Shown one piece after another: positions 9,304-18,734 of a stretch of 64,000 nucleotides of DNA. Source of the stretch: Idiomarina sp. A28L. GTDB taxonomy: Bacteria > Pseudomonadota > Gammaproteobacteria > Enterobacterales > Alteromonadaceae. Under the pieces are notes generated by a model, which was not told the origin of the DNA, ran no database searches, and saw nothing but the letters and a program-made list of their open reading frames with translations. The first letter of the stretch is position 1. Each line of letters begins with the position of its first letter. Where the stretch lies: assembly GCF_000218785.1 (NCBI RefSeq), contig NZ_AFPO01000026.1, positions 20,349-84,348 of the forward strand, given 5' to 3'. The position numbers and the translations under genes are program-made.

Positions 9304-11607
9304 ATGAAATCAACTACATTTACAAACCAGCAGTTTCGCCGCAACCTATGTGCCGCTGCTGTAGCCAGTGCTCTACTTGGTATAGCCATGCCAGCAGTAG
9401 CGCAAGATACAGATGAAGAAGAGCAAGCCACGCGCCTTGAGCGCATCGAAGTAACCGCTCGCCGTACTACGGAAAATCTACAAGAAGTTCCAGTTGCCGT
9501 AACATCGGTGAGTGGTGCAGAGATTCTTGAACGTGGCATTTCCAACATACTGGAAATTGCTCAGTTTTCACCGAATACAACATTACAAACAAGCCGTGCT
9601 ACCAACTCAACTATCACCGCTTTTATTCGTGGTGTTGGTCAAGAAGACCCACTCTGGGGTTATGAGCCTGGGGTAGGTATCTATATTGATGATATCTATG
9701 TGGCTCGCCCGCAAGGTGCAGTGCTTGATATTCTGAACGTTGAACGTATCGAAGTGTTGCGCGGCCCACAAGGCACCCTTTATGGGAAGAACACCATTGG
9801 TGGTGCAGTTAAATATGTAACTCGCCGGATGTCTGGAGATCGTGAATTTTCGGTTTCCGGTACGGTAGGTAGCTACAATCAGCGTGATCTTAAAGTAACT
9901 GGTGAAATGCCACTTATTGAAAACACATTGTACTTTGGATTTGGCTACGCAAATCTTCAACGCGATGGTTATGGTTCATTCTTAACGAGTGATTTACCAA
10001 ACCAAGATCGTGAAAACTACAATAAAGATGTGCAAGCAATGCGTGCAACATTGGAATGGTATCCATCAGATACTACCTTTGTGCGTTTGGCTTGGGATAA
10101 AACAGATGATGAATCAAACTCAAAAGGTGGCTATCGCTTACTACCTAGTTTACTAACCGATGCACCTGTTCCAGATAGCTTTTATGATTCTTACACCAGC
10201 TTACCTACTGAGAATAAAGTTGAAACAGAAGGCCTAAGCTTACTGATCGAACAAGAAATTAATGAAGAATGGCAATTCCGTTCGATTACCGCGAATCGTG
10301 AAAACTATTCTCCGGTAAATATCGATTTCGATAATACTTCGCTACGTATCTTTGATGTTCCAGCCATTTATGATGATAAGTGGTTCACGCAAGAATTCCA
10401 GCTCAACTACAGCTCAGATAACTTAAGCTTTGTATCCGGCTTGTATTACTACGATGCTGATTCATGCGGTACCTTCGATGCCATCCTTGAGGTGCTTGGC
10501 CAAGCTGCTTTTGGTACACCTGGCTTAACACGTGAAGTTTCTGGTTGTTCGAACAGCAAAAGCCAAGCGATTTACGGCCAAGGTAGCTACCAGTTAAACG
10601 ACCAATGGTCTTTTACTGCCGGCTTACGCTACACACGTGATGAGAAAGAAGCGCTTGTACGTAACGGGTTAATTTTCGATACCGTATATCCAGAATCAGG
10701 CTGGATTCCAGGTTATGTTCGTGGCCCAGAGGTTGGCACACCAGTAGTGTTAGATGATAGCCAAACATGGAATAAAGTTACCCCACGTTTGGGTGCTGAG
10801 TATCGCTACAGTGCAGATACCATGTTTTATGCAAGCTTTGGCCAAGGTTTCAAATCAGGTACGTTTAACCCGCGTGCTGAAACTGCAGAGCCTGCAGCAA
10901 ACCCAGAAGATGTGTATTCATATGAAGTGGGTGTGAAAAGCGATATTACTGACCGCCTACGGGTAAATGCTACGGTATTTATGCTCGACCATGAAAACCG
11001 CCAGTACGTTTCAGTAATACCAGATCCAAATGATGCAACTGTTCTGAATCAGCGGTTAGCTAACGTTGGTGAATCAGATGCAACCGGTTTAGAGCTCGAG
11101 TTCACTTGGATCGCAACCAACGATTTAACCATTTACGGCAACGTTGGCTTGATTGATGCGAGCTTCAATAACGTTTTAAGTTTTGATGCGCAAGGTAATC
11201 AAATCGATATCACTGATCAGTTTGTTATCACTAATACACCTGATACCACAGCGAATATTGGCTTTAGCTATGATCTTCGAGTTGCGAACGGTGATCTCGT
11301 GATCAATGGTAACTACAGCTACCGCAGCAGCTACGGTTTAACAGAGCTAAATAACCTGTTAACCCAAGATGCGTATGGCGTTTTGAACCTTGGTGTGAAC
11401 TGGTACAGCGGAAGTGGTAAATGGCGTGTAGGTGTGCATGGTAAAAACCTAACGAATGAAAAATTCCTCGTTGGTAACTATGCATTCCTTACGCCAGATG
11501 CAAATAACCCTGGCGAGTTCTTACCTGGGTTAGGTGGCGATACTACACTGATTGGCTACTATGGCGATCCACGCACAGTATCACTCACTGTTGGGTACCG
11601 TTTCTAA
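9304..11607 (+). CDS. TonB-dependent outer-membrane receptor
   Basis: A 767-residue receptor with signal peptide ending near AVA-QDTDEE (about residue 33). A TonB-box-like segment RIEVTARR and a plug domain (VPVAVTSVSG, RGVGQED, GIYIDDIYVARPQGAVLDILN, EVLRGPQGTLYGKNTIGGAVKY) are followed by a 22-strand-type barrel ending in SLTVGYRF with terminal Phe, the usual BamA recognition ending. This plug style (EVPVAVTxVSG and YGKNTIGGA) is that of the FyuA/CirA-type receptors common in marine and sphingomonad bacteria. GGGGGAAGC precedes ATG 9304. It is divergent from the acid permease operon and is probably its outer-membrane entry step. A terminator follows at 11652. Confidence 0.93.
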   Translation: MKSTTFTNQQFRRNLCAAAVASALLGIAMPAVAQDTDEEEQATRLERIEVTARRTTENLQEVPVAVTSVSGAEILERGISNILEIAQFSPNTTLQTSRATNSTITAFIRGVGQEDPLWGYEPGVGIYIDDIYVARPQGAVLDILNVERIEVLRGPQGTLYGKNTIGGAVKYVTRRMSGDREFSVSGTVGSYNQRDLKVTGEMPLIENTLYFGFGYANLQRDGYGSFLTSDLPNQDRENYNKDVQAMRATLEWYPSDTTFVRLAWDKTDDESNSKGGYRLLPSLLTDAPVPDSFYDSYTSLPTENKVETEGLSLLIEQEINEEWQFRSITANRENYSPVNIDFDNTSLRIFDVPAIYDDKWFTQEFQLNYSSDNLSFVSGLYYYDADSCGTFDAILEVLGQAAFGTPGLTREVSGCSNSKSQAIYGQGSYQLNDQWSFTAGLRYTRDEKEALVRNGLIFDTVYPESGWIPGYVRGPEVGTPVVLDDSQTWNKVTPRLGAEYRYSADTMFYASFGQGFKSGTFNPRAETAEPAANPEDVYSYEVGVKSDITDRLRVNATVFMLDHENRQYVSVIPDPNDATVLNQRLANVGESDATGLELEFTWIATNDLTIYGNVGLIDASFNNVLSFDAQGNQIDITDQFVITNTPDTTANIGFSYDLRVANGDLVINGNYSYRSSYGLTELNNLLTQDAYGVLNLGVNWYSGSGKWRVGVHGKNLTNEKFLVGNYAFLTPDANNPGEFLPGLGGDTTLIGYYGDPRTVSLTVGYRF

Positions 11608-11651
11608 GTAGTACGGTAACGTTAAAAGTACTTCTCTCTGGTACTCTTATT

Positions 11652-11685
11652 GCCACCGTTATTGTTCAATAGCGGTGGCTTTTTT
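11652..11685 (+). terminator. Rho-independent terminator of the TonB receptor gene
   Basis: GCCACCG (11652-11658) pairs with CGGTGGC (11673-11679) and is followed by six T. It starts 44 bp after the receptor stop codon. Confidence 0.85.
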
Positions 11686-11750
11686 CTACCAATTTTGAAG
11701 CTCGGCTTGCAGGTTTGCCATGCATCCGGTACAACAAGGTTCCATGCCCA

Positions 11751-12416
11751 ATGAAAAAGACGAATAGCATGGCTAGAGCCATTATTGCTGATGATCACCC
11801 ACTATTTCGGTCAGCCTTAAAGCAAGCATTAGCTGCTACCCTTGGCAGTGATGTATTGGAGGCAGAAAATTTTACCGAACTGCAAACTGTGCTCGAGCAA
11901 GAGCGGCAGGTGGAGTTGTTATTTCTTGATCTCAACATGCCAGGAAATCGCGGGCTTACAGGCCTTACAGCGGTTCGCAATCAATTTCCTGATGTATTAA
12001 TTCTTATTGTTTCTGCGAATGAGAGTATTGATGTTATTCGCCGCGCTATGGCGTTTGGCGCCAGCGCTTATGTACCAAAATCGGCACCACTACCCATGCT
12101 GATGAATGCGGTTGATGCCGTATTGAGTGGTGATAGTTGGCTTCCCGAACACTTAAAAGATGAGCTTAATCGGCCTGCAAATGCCGCCAGCCAGGATTTT
12201 GCCAGTAAACTTGAACAACTTACACCACAGCAATTCAAAGTACTCACCTGCATTGCCGATGGGCTATTGAATAAGCAAATCGCCTATGAACTGGATGTGC
12301 AGGAAACCACTATTAAGCAGCACGTATCGGCAATTTTACGAAAGCTCGGGGTAATTAACCGAACGCAAGCTGGGGTTATTTTCCACGATATGTTGAAAGC
12401 GGATGAGGAAGAATAA
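11751..12416 (+). CDS. crbR: LuxR/NarL-family response regulator (CrbR/ErdR-like)
   Basis: A 221-residue two-domain regulator. The receiver has acidic pair IIADDHPLFR, phospho-acceptor Asp 60 in FLDLNMPG and conserved Lys in YVPKSAP. The C-terminal LuxR-type helix-turn-helix includes LTPQQFKVL, GLLNKQIAYELDVQE and TTIKQHVSAILRKLG. ATG 11751 is my preferred start; ATG 11769 (MARAIIADD) is possible, and the TTG at 11715 seems too far upstream. The hybrid kinase at 13232 is the evident partner, with only a methyltransferase gene on the opposite strand between. CrbR/ErdR proteins pair with transporter-linked kinases to activate acetate-use genes in Vibrio and Pseudomonas; assignment to that group is from context and architecture. 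Confidence 0.85.
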   Translation: MKKTNSMARAIIADDHPLFRSALKQALAATLGSDVLEAENFTELQTVLEQERQVELLFLDLNMPGNRGLTGLTAVRNQFPDVLILIVSANESIDVIRRAMAFGASAYVPKSAPLPMLMNAVDAVLSGDSWLPEHLKDELNRPANAASQDFASKLEQLTPQQFKVLTCIADGLLNKQIAYELDVQETTIKQHVSAILRKLGVINRTQAGVIFHDMLKADEEE

Positions 12417-12456
12417 CTTTGCCGCGCTAATTGAGCCACTTATTTATCGGCTACGA

Positions 12457-13122
12457 TTAAGCCTTACGAAATACCGCAACATCTTTATGCAGTTCAATGA
12501 GCTCTATTTCCCAGTGGGTTGCTATCCATTGAAAGGTTTCATCGCGGAAAAAGGTGATGTGCGTTGGATCAAGAATATAGTTCCACTTTTGATACCGTTC
12601 GATGGTTTTCGGTCGTTGTGTCATGATAACCAGCAACCCACCTGCGTTCAGAAGCGGCACTAATTGATCTAACACTTGCCGAGGTTGAGGCAAATGTTCA
12701 AATACCTCGGTGCTAGTAATAAAATCATAATTTTGCTGTAAGCGTTCAGGAATATTAGCATAAAAAATATCGTAATCTAGGCAGTGCATACCTGATTCAT
12801 TGAGCATTATTGATAACGTTGGCCCCGGGCCGGAACCAAAATCGATACCTTGCGAGCCTTTCGGCAACAAACGTAACACTGGTTCTGCTGCCCGTGATAA
12901 AAACTTCCGGTAGCCTGGATCGTTTGGCTTATTATCGTGTTGATCGTAAATTGCTAGGGCTTCATCATCAGAAACATGAAACTTTTCGGGCACAAAAACA
13001 AGCTTACAACGCTGGCAATTATAGTGTTCACGCCCCTGCAAATACTTGCGGGTTTCAACAAGCCAAGGTTCATCATGAGTGGTTTGTAAGCAAAGTGGGC
13101 AGCAAATAGGCTGGTGTTTCAA
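12457..13122 (-). CDS. Class I SAM-dependent methyltransferase with N-terminal zinc ribbon
   Basis: About 221 residues. The N terminus has two Cys pairs, CCPLC and CQRC, spaced like a small zinc ribbon, then a Rossmann methyltransferase fold: SAM motif I GIDFGSGPGP, the post-motif CLDYDIFY, motif IV-like ITSTEVFEHLPQP and GGLLVIMTQRP. Substrate unknown; similar proteins are annotated only as methyltransferase domain proteins. I choose TTG 13122 as start because CGGAGC stands 8 bp before it and the protein then begins just ahead of the first Cys pair; the frame is open to another TTG at 13200. It lies between the regulator and the kinase but on the opposite strand, so it is probably not part of their function. 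Confidence 0.75.
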   Translation of the reverse strand: MKHQPICCPLCLQTTHDEPWLVETRKYLQGREHYNCQRCKLVFVPEKFHVSDDEALAIYDQHDNKPNDPGYRKFLSRAAEPVLRLLPKGSQGIDFGSGPGPTLSIMLNESGMHCLDYDIFYANIPERLQQNYDFITSTEVFEHLPQPRQVLDQLVPLLNAGGLLVIMTQRPKTIERYQKWNYILDPTHITFFRDETFQWIATHWEIELIELHKDVAVFRKA

Positions 13123-13231
13123 GGTATCGCTCCGAGTGCCTGAGTATAAATAGCGAGGCTCTATGGTAAAGCCTGAGCGCTCAGAAGCAATAAATTTCAA
13201 AACCTTGGGTTAGAAAAAAAGAGAATCATTT

Positions 13232-16200
13232 ATGTTGCCAGCTTACCTCGTTATTTTTGTTGCCCTCGCATATTTAGCGGTGCTGTTTTTAATTGCATCC
13301 CGTGGCGAAAAGCAACAGCAAGATAAGCCTCGGCCATGGCGCTACTCGCTAGTTCTTGGCGTGCATTGCACCACTTGGGCATTCTACGGCACGGTAACGC
13401 AAGCAGCTCATTATGGCTGGTGGTTTGCCCCTACTTACCTTGGCGGCATCCTTATTTTCTTGTTCGCTCATGGCTTCTTAATGAAGCTTCTAACCGTGGT
13501 GAAGCAACAAAACCTTACCTCAATTGCCGATTTGCTCGGTTCCCGCTATGGCAAATCGCACAGCATTGCCGTGTTCGTAACCTTTATTTCATTGGTTGCT
13601 TTAGTTCCTTATATTGCCCTGCAATTGCGCGCAGTAAGCGCGAGCTTTTCTGCCGTTACTGGTGTTGATGCCACGCGTATCCCCTGGTTTACCGATGTAA
13701 GTGCGGGTGTTGCGGTGGTGATGATTCTGTTTGCTATTCTATTTGGTGCGCGCAAGCTGAGCTTATCAGAAAAGCACCCAGGGCTAATGGATGCTGTGGC
13801 CTTTGAATCGATTATAAAGCTTCTTAGTTTTGCGCTCGTTGGCCTTTTTTGCACCTATCAGTTATTCAACGGCTTCACTGATTTATTCATACAAGCGGCA
13901 GCGGCGCCTTTGGCTCAGGAGGCCTTAGAAGGCTTACCGAACGGCACTTACATTTACATTACGCACATGCTGCTCGGTGCTTTAGCAATGTTTTTGTTGC
14001 CGCGGCAATTTCATGTCAACTTCATTGAAAATACTCACCCGGATGAATTAAAAGCAGCGCGTTGGGCGTTCCCTTTGTATTTATTCGCAATCAATTTTTT
14101 CATTCTCCCTATTACCCTTGCAGGCATTTTACTCGTGCCCGAAAGCCGCGGCGAAGATATGTTCATGTTGGCATTACCGGTGCTCATGGATCGGCCCGAT
14201 ATTAGTATGATTGCGTTTATCGGTGGCTTAGCGGCGGCCACTAGTATGGTAATTATGGCCACATTAGCGCTTAGTATTATGATTTCGAATGATGTATTCA
14301 CGCCGCTGTGGTTGCGCTGGCGTAAAGCCAAACAACAAGAGTTTAAGCTTACCTCTGGCGTTGTGCTTACCATTCGCAGGCTTACCATGGTGCTCATCAT
14401 TTCATTGGCCTATTTGTACCATGAGGCTACTGAAAGCGGCGTTCCATTAGTAAGTAATGGGCTGATTGCCATGGCATTACTTGCACAGTTGGGGCCTGCA
14501 CTTATCGGTGGGTTAGTTTGGCAACGAAGCAGCCGTATAGGCGCCATAGCCGGGCTAAGTGCGGGTACGATTATATGGGCAATTCTGTTGCTGCTACCTT
14601 CGCTCAGCAGCAGCCAGCAACTTACCGATTTAGCCATTAGTAACAGTATTCTTATTAGCTTATCGACCAATATTCTGCTGTTCGTTTTGGTTTCTTTATT
14701 CCTTCCTGATAGCTCGGTTGATCGTAAACATGCGCAGCGGTATTTGCAGCCCAATGCCGATTACACCGATGTGAGTTCTCGGCCACACGTAAGCTGGGGT
14801 AAGCTCCGTTCGGTACTCAGCCGCTTTATTGATGCAAAAGATACCGTGCAACTAGATAAGCGGTTGGGCCTCACATTAGCCGCAGCTCCCGCTGAAGGGT
14901 TGGTGCCTCCGGTATTGTTGCAGCGCGTTGAACGTGAACTCGCCGGCGCCGTTGGCAGTGCCGCAAGCCGCTTGATTTTGCATGGGCTGGCACGCACATC
15001 GGAAGTAAACGCGGAAGCAATGGCTGATTGGGCCACCGAGGCTTCCCGCCTGTATCGGTTCAATCGTGAGCTATTGCAAGCCAGCGTAGAAAATATTCCA
15101 CAAGGCATTAGTGTAATAGATAAAGATCTTCGATTAGTTGCCTGGAACCGGCGCTATTTAGAAATTTTCAATTACCCCGATGGTTTTATTCATGCCGGAA
15201 TGCCGGTTGTTGAGCTGTTGCGCTACAACGCCAAACGAGGCCTATTTGGCGACCCCGATGCAGATATCCAAGAAGAAGTTAACAAGCGCTTAAATTACCT
15301 CCGCCGTGGTAGCAGCTATCGCTACCAGCGCCAGCATGAAGGCCGCGTTATCGAACTACAAGGCAACCCTATGCCCGAAGGCGGCTTTGTTACGGCATAC
15401 ACCGACGTAACGAAATTGGTTAAGGCACAAGAAGAACTGCACAGCATTAACCAAGAGCTAGAAAACCGCGTAAAGGAGCGTACTCAGGAGCTTACGGAAG
15501 CCAACAGCTTAATGGAGCTCGCAAAGCGAGCTGCAGAAGAAGCGCATTTGAGTAAATCACGGTTTTTTGCCGCTGCAGGCCATGATCTTATGCAACCGTT
15601 TAATGCCGCATCATTGTTTTGTGAAATGTTACAGCAGCGCTTAGAGCACGCTGAACAACAAGAAGAGTTTGCTTTAGCTGCGCAAATTCAGCAATCACTC
15701 AGCAATGCTGAAGAATTACTTACCATGCTATTGGAAATGACCAAGCTCGAATCAGGTAACTTGAAACCCGATATTCAGCAAGTGCCATTAAACGATGTAT
15801 TACTGCCGCTCGCTGAATCATTTAGTATCTTAGCCAAAGAAAAGGGCATTACGCTTCGAGTAAAGCCCACCAAAGCATTGGTAGTAACCGATAAGCGCCT
15901 GCTTTCGAGAGTGATTCAAAATCTTATTTCTAACGCCATTCGCTACACCGATAGTGGCCGAGTTTTGTGTGGTGTTCGCCGCCGCGATAAACATTCGATT
16001 GAGCTACAAATTATCGATACTGGCCGTGGTATTCCGGCTGATAAACAAAACGAAATATTCAAAGAGTTCCACCAGCTCGGCGATCAAGCTGATAATCCTG
16101 GATTGGGGCTTGGTTTAGCTATTGTTGAAAGGATGTGCAGGCTATTACAGATTCCTATCACCCTCAAATCAATCGAAAACCAAGGCACTTGTTTTGGCGT

Positions 16201-16636
16201 TTTACTGCCGGTTAGTGGATGGCAAGGCGATGTTGCAAAGCCAATAGTAGTGCAAGGCACTCCGCAGCAAGGCGCTGTATTGAACGGCATTCACGTTATT
16301 TTATTAGATAATGATGTAACTCTGCGATTAGCGATTGCCAAACTTCTCCGTGGTTGGGGCGCCGAAGTTACCGCTTGCCATTCAATTGAAGAAGCCATGG
16401 CCGTGAGCAAAAAGCCCAATCTACTTTTTGTTGATTATCACTTAGATAATGATGAAGTGGGTGTTACAGGCATTCGCATGCTGAGAGAAAAATGGCACAG
16501 GCAGCTGCCCGCTATTCTCAGTACTGCCGACCCAGATGAGAGTATTCGCGAGCAGGTAATTGAAATTCAGGCCGCGTTCTTGCCCAAGCCCGTAAAGCAG
16601 GCTGCGCTTTTAAGACTATTAAAAAGGCTTCTATAA
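13232..16636 (+). CDS. crbS: Hybrid sensor kinase fused to a sodium:solute symporter domain (CrbS/MxtR-like)
   Basis: A 1134-residue protein in four parts. Residues 1 to about 510 form a 12-13 helix SSS/PutP-type membrane domain. A PAS domain (about 615-730; ENIPQGISVID, NRRYLEIFNYP) is followed by a coiled coil (730-772) and a histidine kinase with phospho-acceptor His 784 in AAAGHDLMQP, N box NLISNAIRYT, G1 DTGRGIPAD and G2 GLGLGLAIV. The C-terminal receiver (1018-1134) has Asp 1068 in LFVDYH. This order is that of CrbS/MxtR, which senses transport or metabolism of small acids such as acetate; CbrA is related. It would phosphorylate the LuxR-type regulator upstream. Proximity to an acid permease and CoA ligase supports the role. 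Confidence 0.92.
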   Translation: MLPAYLVIFVALAYLAVLFLIASRGEKQQQDKPRPWRYSLVLGVHCTTWAFYGTVTQAAHYGWWFAPTYLGGILIFLFAHGFLMKLLTVVKQQNLTSIADLLGSRYGKSHSIAVFVTFISLVALVPYIALQLRAVSASFSAVTGVDATRIPWFTDVSAGVAVVMILFAILFGARKLSLSEKHPGLMDAVAFESIIKLLSFALVGLFCTYQLFNGFTDLFIQAAAAPLAQEALEGLPNGTYIYITHMLLGALAMFLLPRQFHVNFIENTHPDELKAARWAFPLYLFAINFFILPITLAGILLVPESRGEDMFMLALPVLMDRPDISMIAFIGGLAAATSMVIMATLALSIMISNDVFTPLWLRWRKAKQQEFKLTSGVVLTIRRLTMVLIISLAYLYHEATESGVPLVSNGLIAMALLAQLGPALIGGLVWQRSSRIGAIAGLSAGTIIWAILLLLPSLSSSQQLTDLAISNSILISLSTNILLFVLVSLFLPDSSVDRKHAQRYLQPNADYTDVSSRPHVSWGKLRSVLSRFIDAKDTVQLDKRLGLTLAAAPAEGLVPPVLLQRVERELAGAVGSAASRLILHGLARTSEVNAEAMADWATEASRLYRFNRELLQASVENIPQGISVIDKDLRLVAWNRRYLEIFNYPDGFIHAGMPVVELLRYNAKRGLFGDPDADIQEEVNKRLNYLRRGSSYRYQRQHEGRVIELQGNPMPEGGFVTAYTDVTKLVKAQEELHSINQELENRVKERTQELTEANSLMELAKRAAEEAHLSKSRFFAAAGHDLMQPFNAASLFCEMLQQRLEHAEQQEEFALAAQIQQSLSNAEELLTMLLEMTKLESGNLKPDIQQVPLNDVLLPLAESFSILAKEKGITLRVKPTKALVVTDKRLLSRVIQNLISNAIRYTDSGRVLCGVRRRDKHSIELQIIDTGRGIPADKQNEIFKEFHQLGDQADNPGLGLGLAIVERMCRLLQIPITLKSIENQGTCFGVLLPVSGWQGDVAKPIVVQGTPQQGAVLNGIHVILLDNDVTLRLAIAKLLRGWGAEVTACHSIEEAMAVSKKPNLLFVDYHLDNDEVGVTGIRMLREKWHRQLPAILSTADPDESIREQVIEIQAAFLPKPVKQAALLRLLKRLL

Positions 16637-16672
16637 AACCAACCGACAAAATATTAGCTTGCCGGCTGGTTT
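16635..16672 (-). terminator. Possible terminator between convergent genes
   Basis: An imperfect inverted repeat (AAACCA..CCG with CGG..TGGTTT, one mismatch, long loop) is followed by four T on the minus strand after the serine hydrolase stop. Weak prediction. Confidence 0.4.
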
Positions 16673-16698
16673 ACATGGAGATTTTAATTAATTAACCA

Positions 16699-18117
16699 TC
16701 ATTCAGCGGTTAGCTTTCTTTCACCAGAAAGCTCTTGGCCTGCTTGATAAAGCGTTACCGAAGCTACTTCGCCTGCTTCGTTGCGAGCAAACACAAAGCG
16801 TGCTCCAAAAGCTATATTCTCAAACACATCTTCCTCGCTATAGGTTACTGGCGCAGAAGGTTGGCCTGTCGCTTGAATCATCAACCTACCATTTTCTTCA
16901 AACACGTGCACAATGAACCCAGGCACTAATTCGTAATAACCCAAATAATCAGCAAGGTTCACTGAATCTGGCATTGCCGTTGGTATGTAAGGCGTGCCCG
17001 GCGGAATATTCGCATCGAGCAAATGCAATGCTAACGCTTGCACATCACCTGTTTGATACAGAGCTCCATTACTTAATACAATTGCAGCCTGTTGCGCTTC
17101 GGTATCAATGGCCACCATGCTCGCAAACCCGCCTGTGCCGCCACCGTGAGTAAGATACGTGATGCCTTGTACTGGCGCATATAACCATGCCCAACCCACA
17201 TTTACTTGCGCGGTTTCTGCTAATACCTCATGGCTAGTGGCAAGCGCTGCGCTCAACGATTCTGGCCCCCAACCAAGCTGTGCCGCCACCCAAGCCTCCA
17301 TATCACTTAAGCTTGCGCGCACACCGCCAACCCCCTGCATATCTTCAGCGAAATTCCAATTCAATACCGCCTCACCTTCAGCACTGAGTGGCGGCATGGT
17401 ATCGCCAGTAAAGCTGGCATTAGCCATGCCAAGCGGTGCATAGAGTGTTTGCTCATAAAGTTCGGCTAACGATAAGCCCGAGGCTTTAGCCGCTATCTTT
17501 GAAAGCATCATAAACGCAAAGTTCGAATAGCCGAATTGTGCGCCCGGTTCAGCTACTAACTGCGCCTGCGCTAGTGATTGCCAAAGCGCTTCTTCAGTGA
17601 AATCAGCGTAAGGGTCGTTTACTTCAGCTGGCATTAACAATGCAGGTAAACGGGGTAAACCGGAAGTGTGCGTAAGCATATGCCGGAGCAGAATCGGCTT
17701 TTCGCCCATTTGCGGCACCTCAATACCTTCCGGCACCCAATCTTGTAAGGGTTGATGGATATCAAGCTTGCCGTCCGCCACCAGTTGCGCATAAATACCT
17801 GCAAGCATAGGTTTAGAGATAGAACCTATCTCATATCGCGAATCAGCATCAGGCAGGTTACTTTGTTGATCGGCACAATAAAATCCACGTTCACTGGTAA
17901 AGGTGCCGTTTTCATTCCGTTGTAATCGCGCGGCGGCAATACATGCTGTTGATGCATCACTTTCAATACGTGCCTTTATTGCATCAGCCACACTTGCCGA
18001 TGATGCAGCAGTAATGCCCTGTGAAGGGGGTATCTCGGATTTTTCGGAACATCCCAGAAGTAAGCTGCTCGCTAATACCAGCGAACTCAAAAGCGAGTGC
18101 TTCATGAATTTTTGCAT
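16699..18117 (-). CDS. Class C beta-lactamase-like serine hydrolase, lipoprotein
   Basis: A 472-residue lipoprotein: signal peptide with lipobox LLGC at about residue 23. The serine hydrolase domain has the SxxK motif as SISK in GSISKPML, YSN in FGYSNFAF and HGG in LTHGGGTGG, the three elements of the beta-lactamase class C/penicillin-binding-protein-like family (PF00144). A C-terminal beta-rich region of about 100 residues resembles the DUF3471-type lipocalin tail. ATG 18117 is preceded by AGGAGA. Such enzymes are usually esterases or D-amino-acid peptidases rather than resistance enzymes; true beta-lactamase activity cannot be claimed. It would face the periplasm or cell surface. Divergent from the MAPEG gene. 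Confidence 0.88.
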   Translation of the reverse strand: MQKFMKHSLLSSLVLASSLLLGCSEKSEIPPSQGITAASSASVADAIKARIESDASTACIAAARLQRNENGTFTSERGFYCADQQSNLPDADSRYEIGSISKPMLAGIYAQLVADGKLDIHQPLQDWVPEGIEVPQMGEKPILLRHMLTHTSGLPRLPALLMPAEVNDPYADFTEEALWQSLAQAQLVAEPGAQFGYSNFAFMMLSKIAAKASGLSLAELYEQTLYAPLGMANASFTGDTMPPLSAEGEAVLNWNFAEDMQGVGGVRASLSDMEAWVAAQLGWGPESLSAALATSHEVLAETAQVNVGWAWLYAPVQGITYLTHGGGTGGFASMVAIDTEAQQAAIVLSNGALYQTGDVQALALHLLDANIPPGTPYIPTAMPDSVNLADYLGYYELVPGFIVHVFEENGRLMIQATGQPSAPVTYSEEDVFENIAFGARFVFARNEAGEVASVTLYQAGQELSGERKLTAE

Positions 18118-18135
18118 GGTTCTATCTCCTAAGAT

Positions 18136-18153
18136 CTGTAGAGTAAGCTACAG
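18136..18153. promoter_or_regulatory. Inverted repeat in the divergent serine hydrolase/MAPEG promoter region
   Basis: CTGTAG-AGTAAG-CTACAG is a 6-bp inverted repeat with 6-bp spacer in the 103-bp divergent intergenic region. The size and position suit an operator; the binding protein is unknown. Confidence 0.35.
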
Positions 18154-18220
18154 TAGTAAGTTATAACTATACCTTAAACGTTCAGTTTTTGAATTTATTC
18201 CCCGAATTGGAGCAACGCAC

Positions 18221-18652
18221 ATGATTCTAGATCTTTCCGAATACAACGGTACTATTCTTTGGTTAGGCATTTTGCTAGGTATTATACTGTTGCAATGGCT
18301 CGTTGCCTCTTACTCAAAAGCCTCACAACCTGGCGCTATACCTGGATTACCCCCTCGCGATGCTGGCCATAACTACTTTACTTTTCGGGCGTGGAGAACG
18401 CACCAAAACACATTAGAAAACGCTGGCACTATGATCGGCGGCGCTATTTTTGCCGTGCTCGCTGGCGCTAACCCACAGTGGCTGCAAGGCCTAATGGCGA
18501 TTATGGTAGTGAGCCGAATTGCCCACATGGTGCTTTACTACGGTATCGCCACCAATAAAAACCCAAGCCCCCGCAGCTACTTTTTTATGCTGAGCTGGTT
18601 TGCCAACGTAGCTATTATCATTCTAGGTATCAGCGCTGTAGTATCTAGCTAA
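18221..18652 (+). CDS. MAPEG-family membrane protein
   Basis: A 143-residue protein with four hydrophobic segments. The cytosolic loop region with GLPPRDAG and RAWRTHQNTLENAG matches the MAPEG superfamily (eicosanoid and glutathione metabolism membrane proteins), where a similar RA-x-NxxE stretch contacts glutathione. Bacterial members have no settled substrate. GGAGC stands ahead of ATG 18221. It is followed 82 bp later by the DUF502 gene on the same strand. Confidence 0.8.
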   Translation: MILDLSEYNGTILWLGILLGIILLQWLVASYSKASQPGAIPGLPPRDAGHNYFTFRAWRTHQNTLENAGTMIGGAIFAVLAGANPQWLQGLMAIMVVSRIAHMVLYYGIATNKNPSPRSYFFMLSWFANVAIIILGISAVVSS

Positions 18653-18734
18653 GTTATTCATTTAAGCTAGTCATTTAAATTATTCACCCAACGCCTACAA
18701 GCAATAAACTAAGTTAGGCAATAAGAGAAAAACC

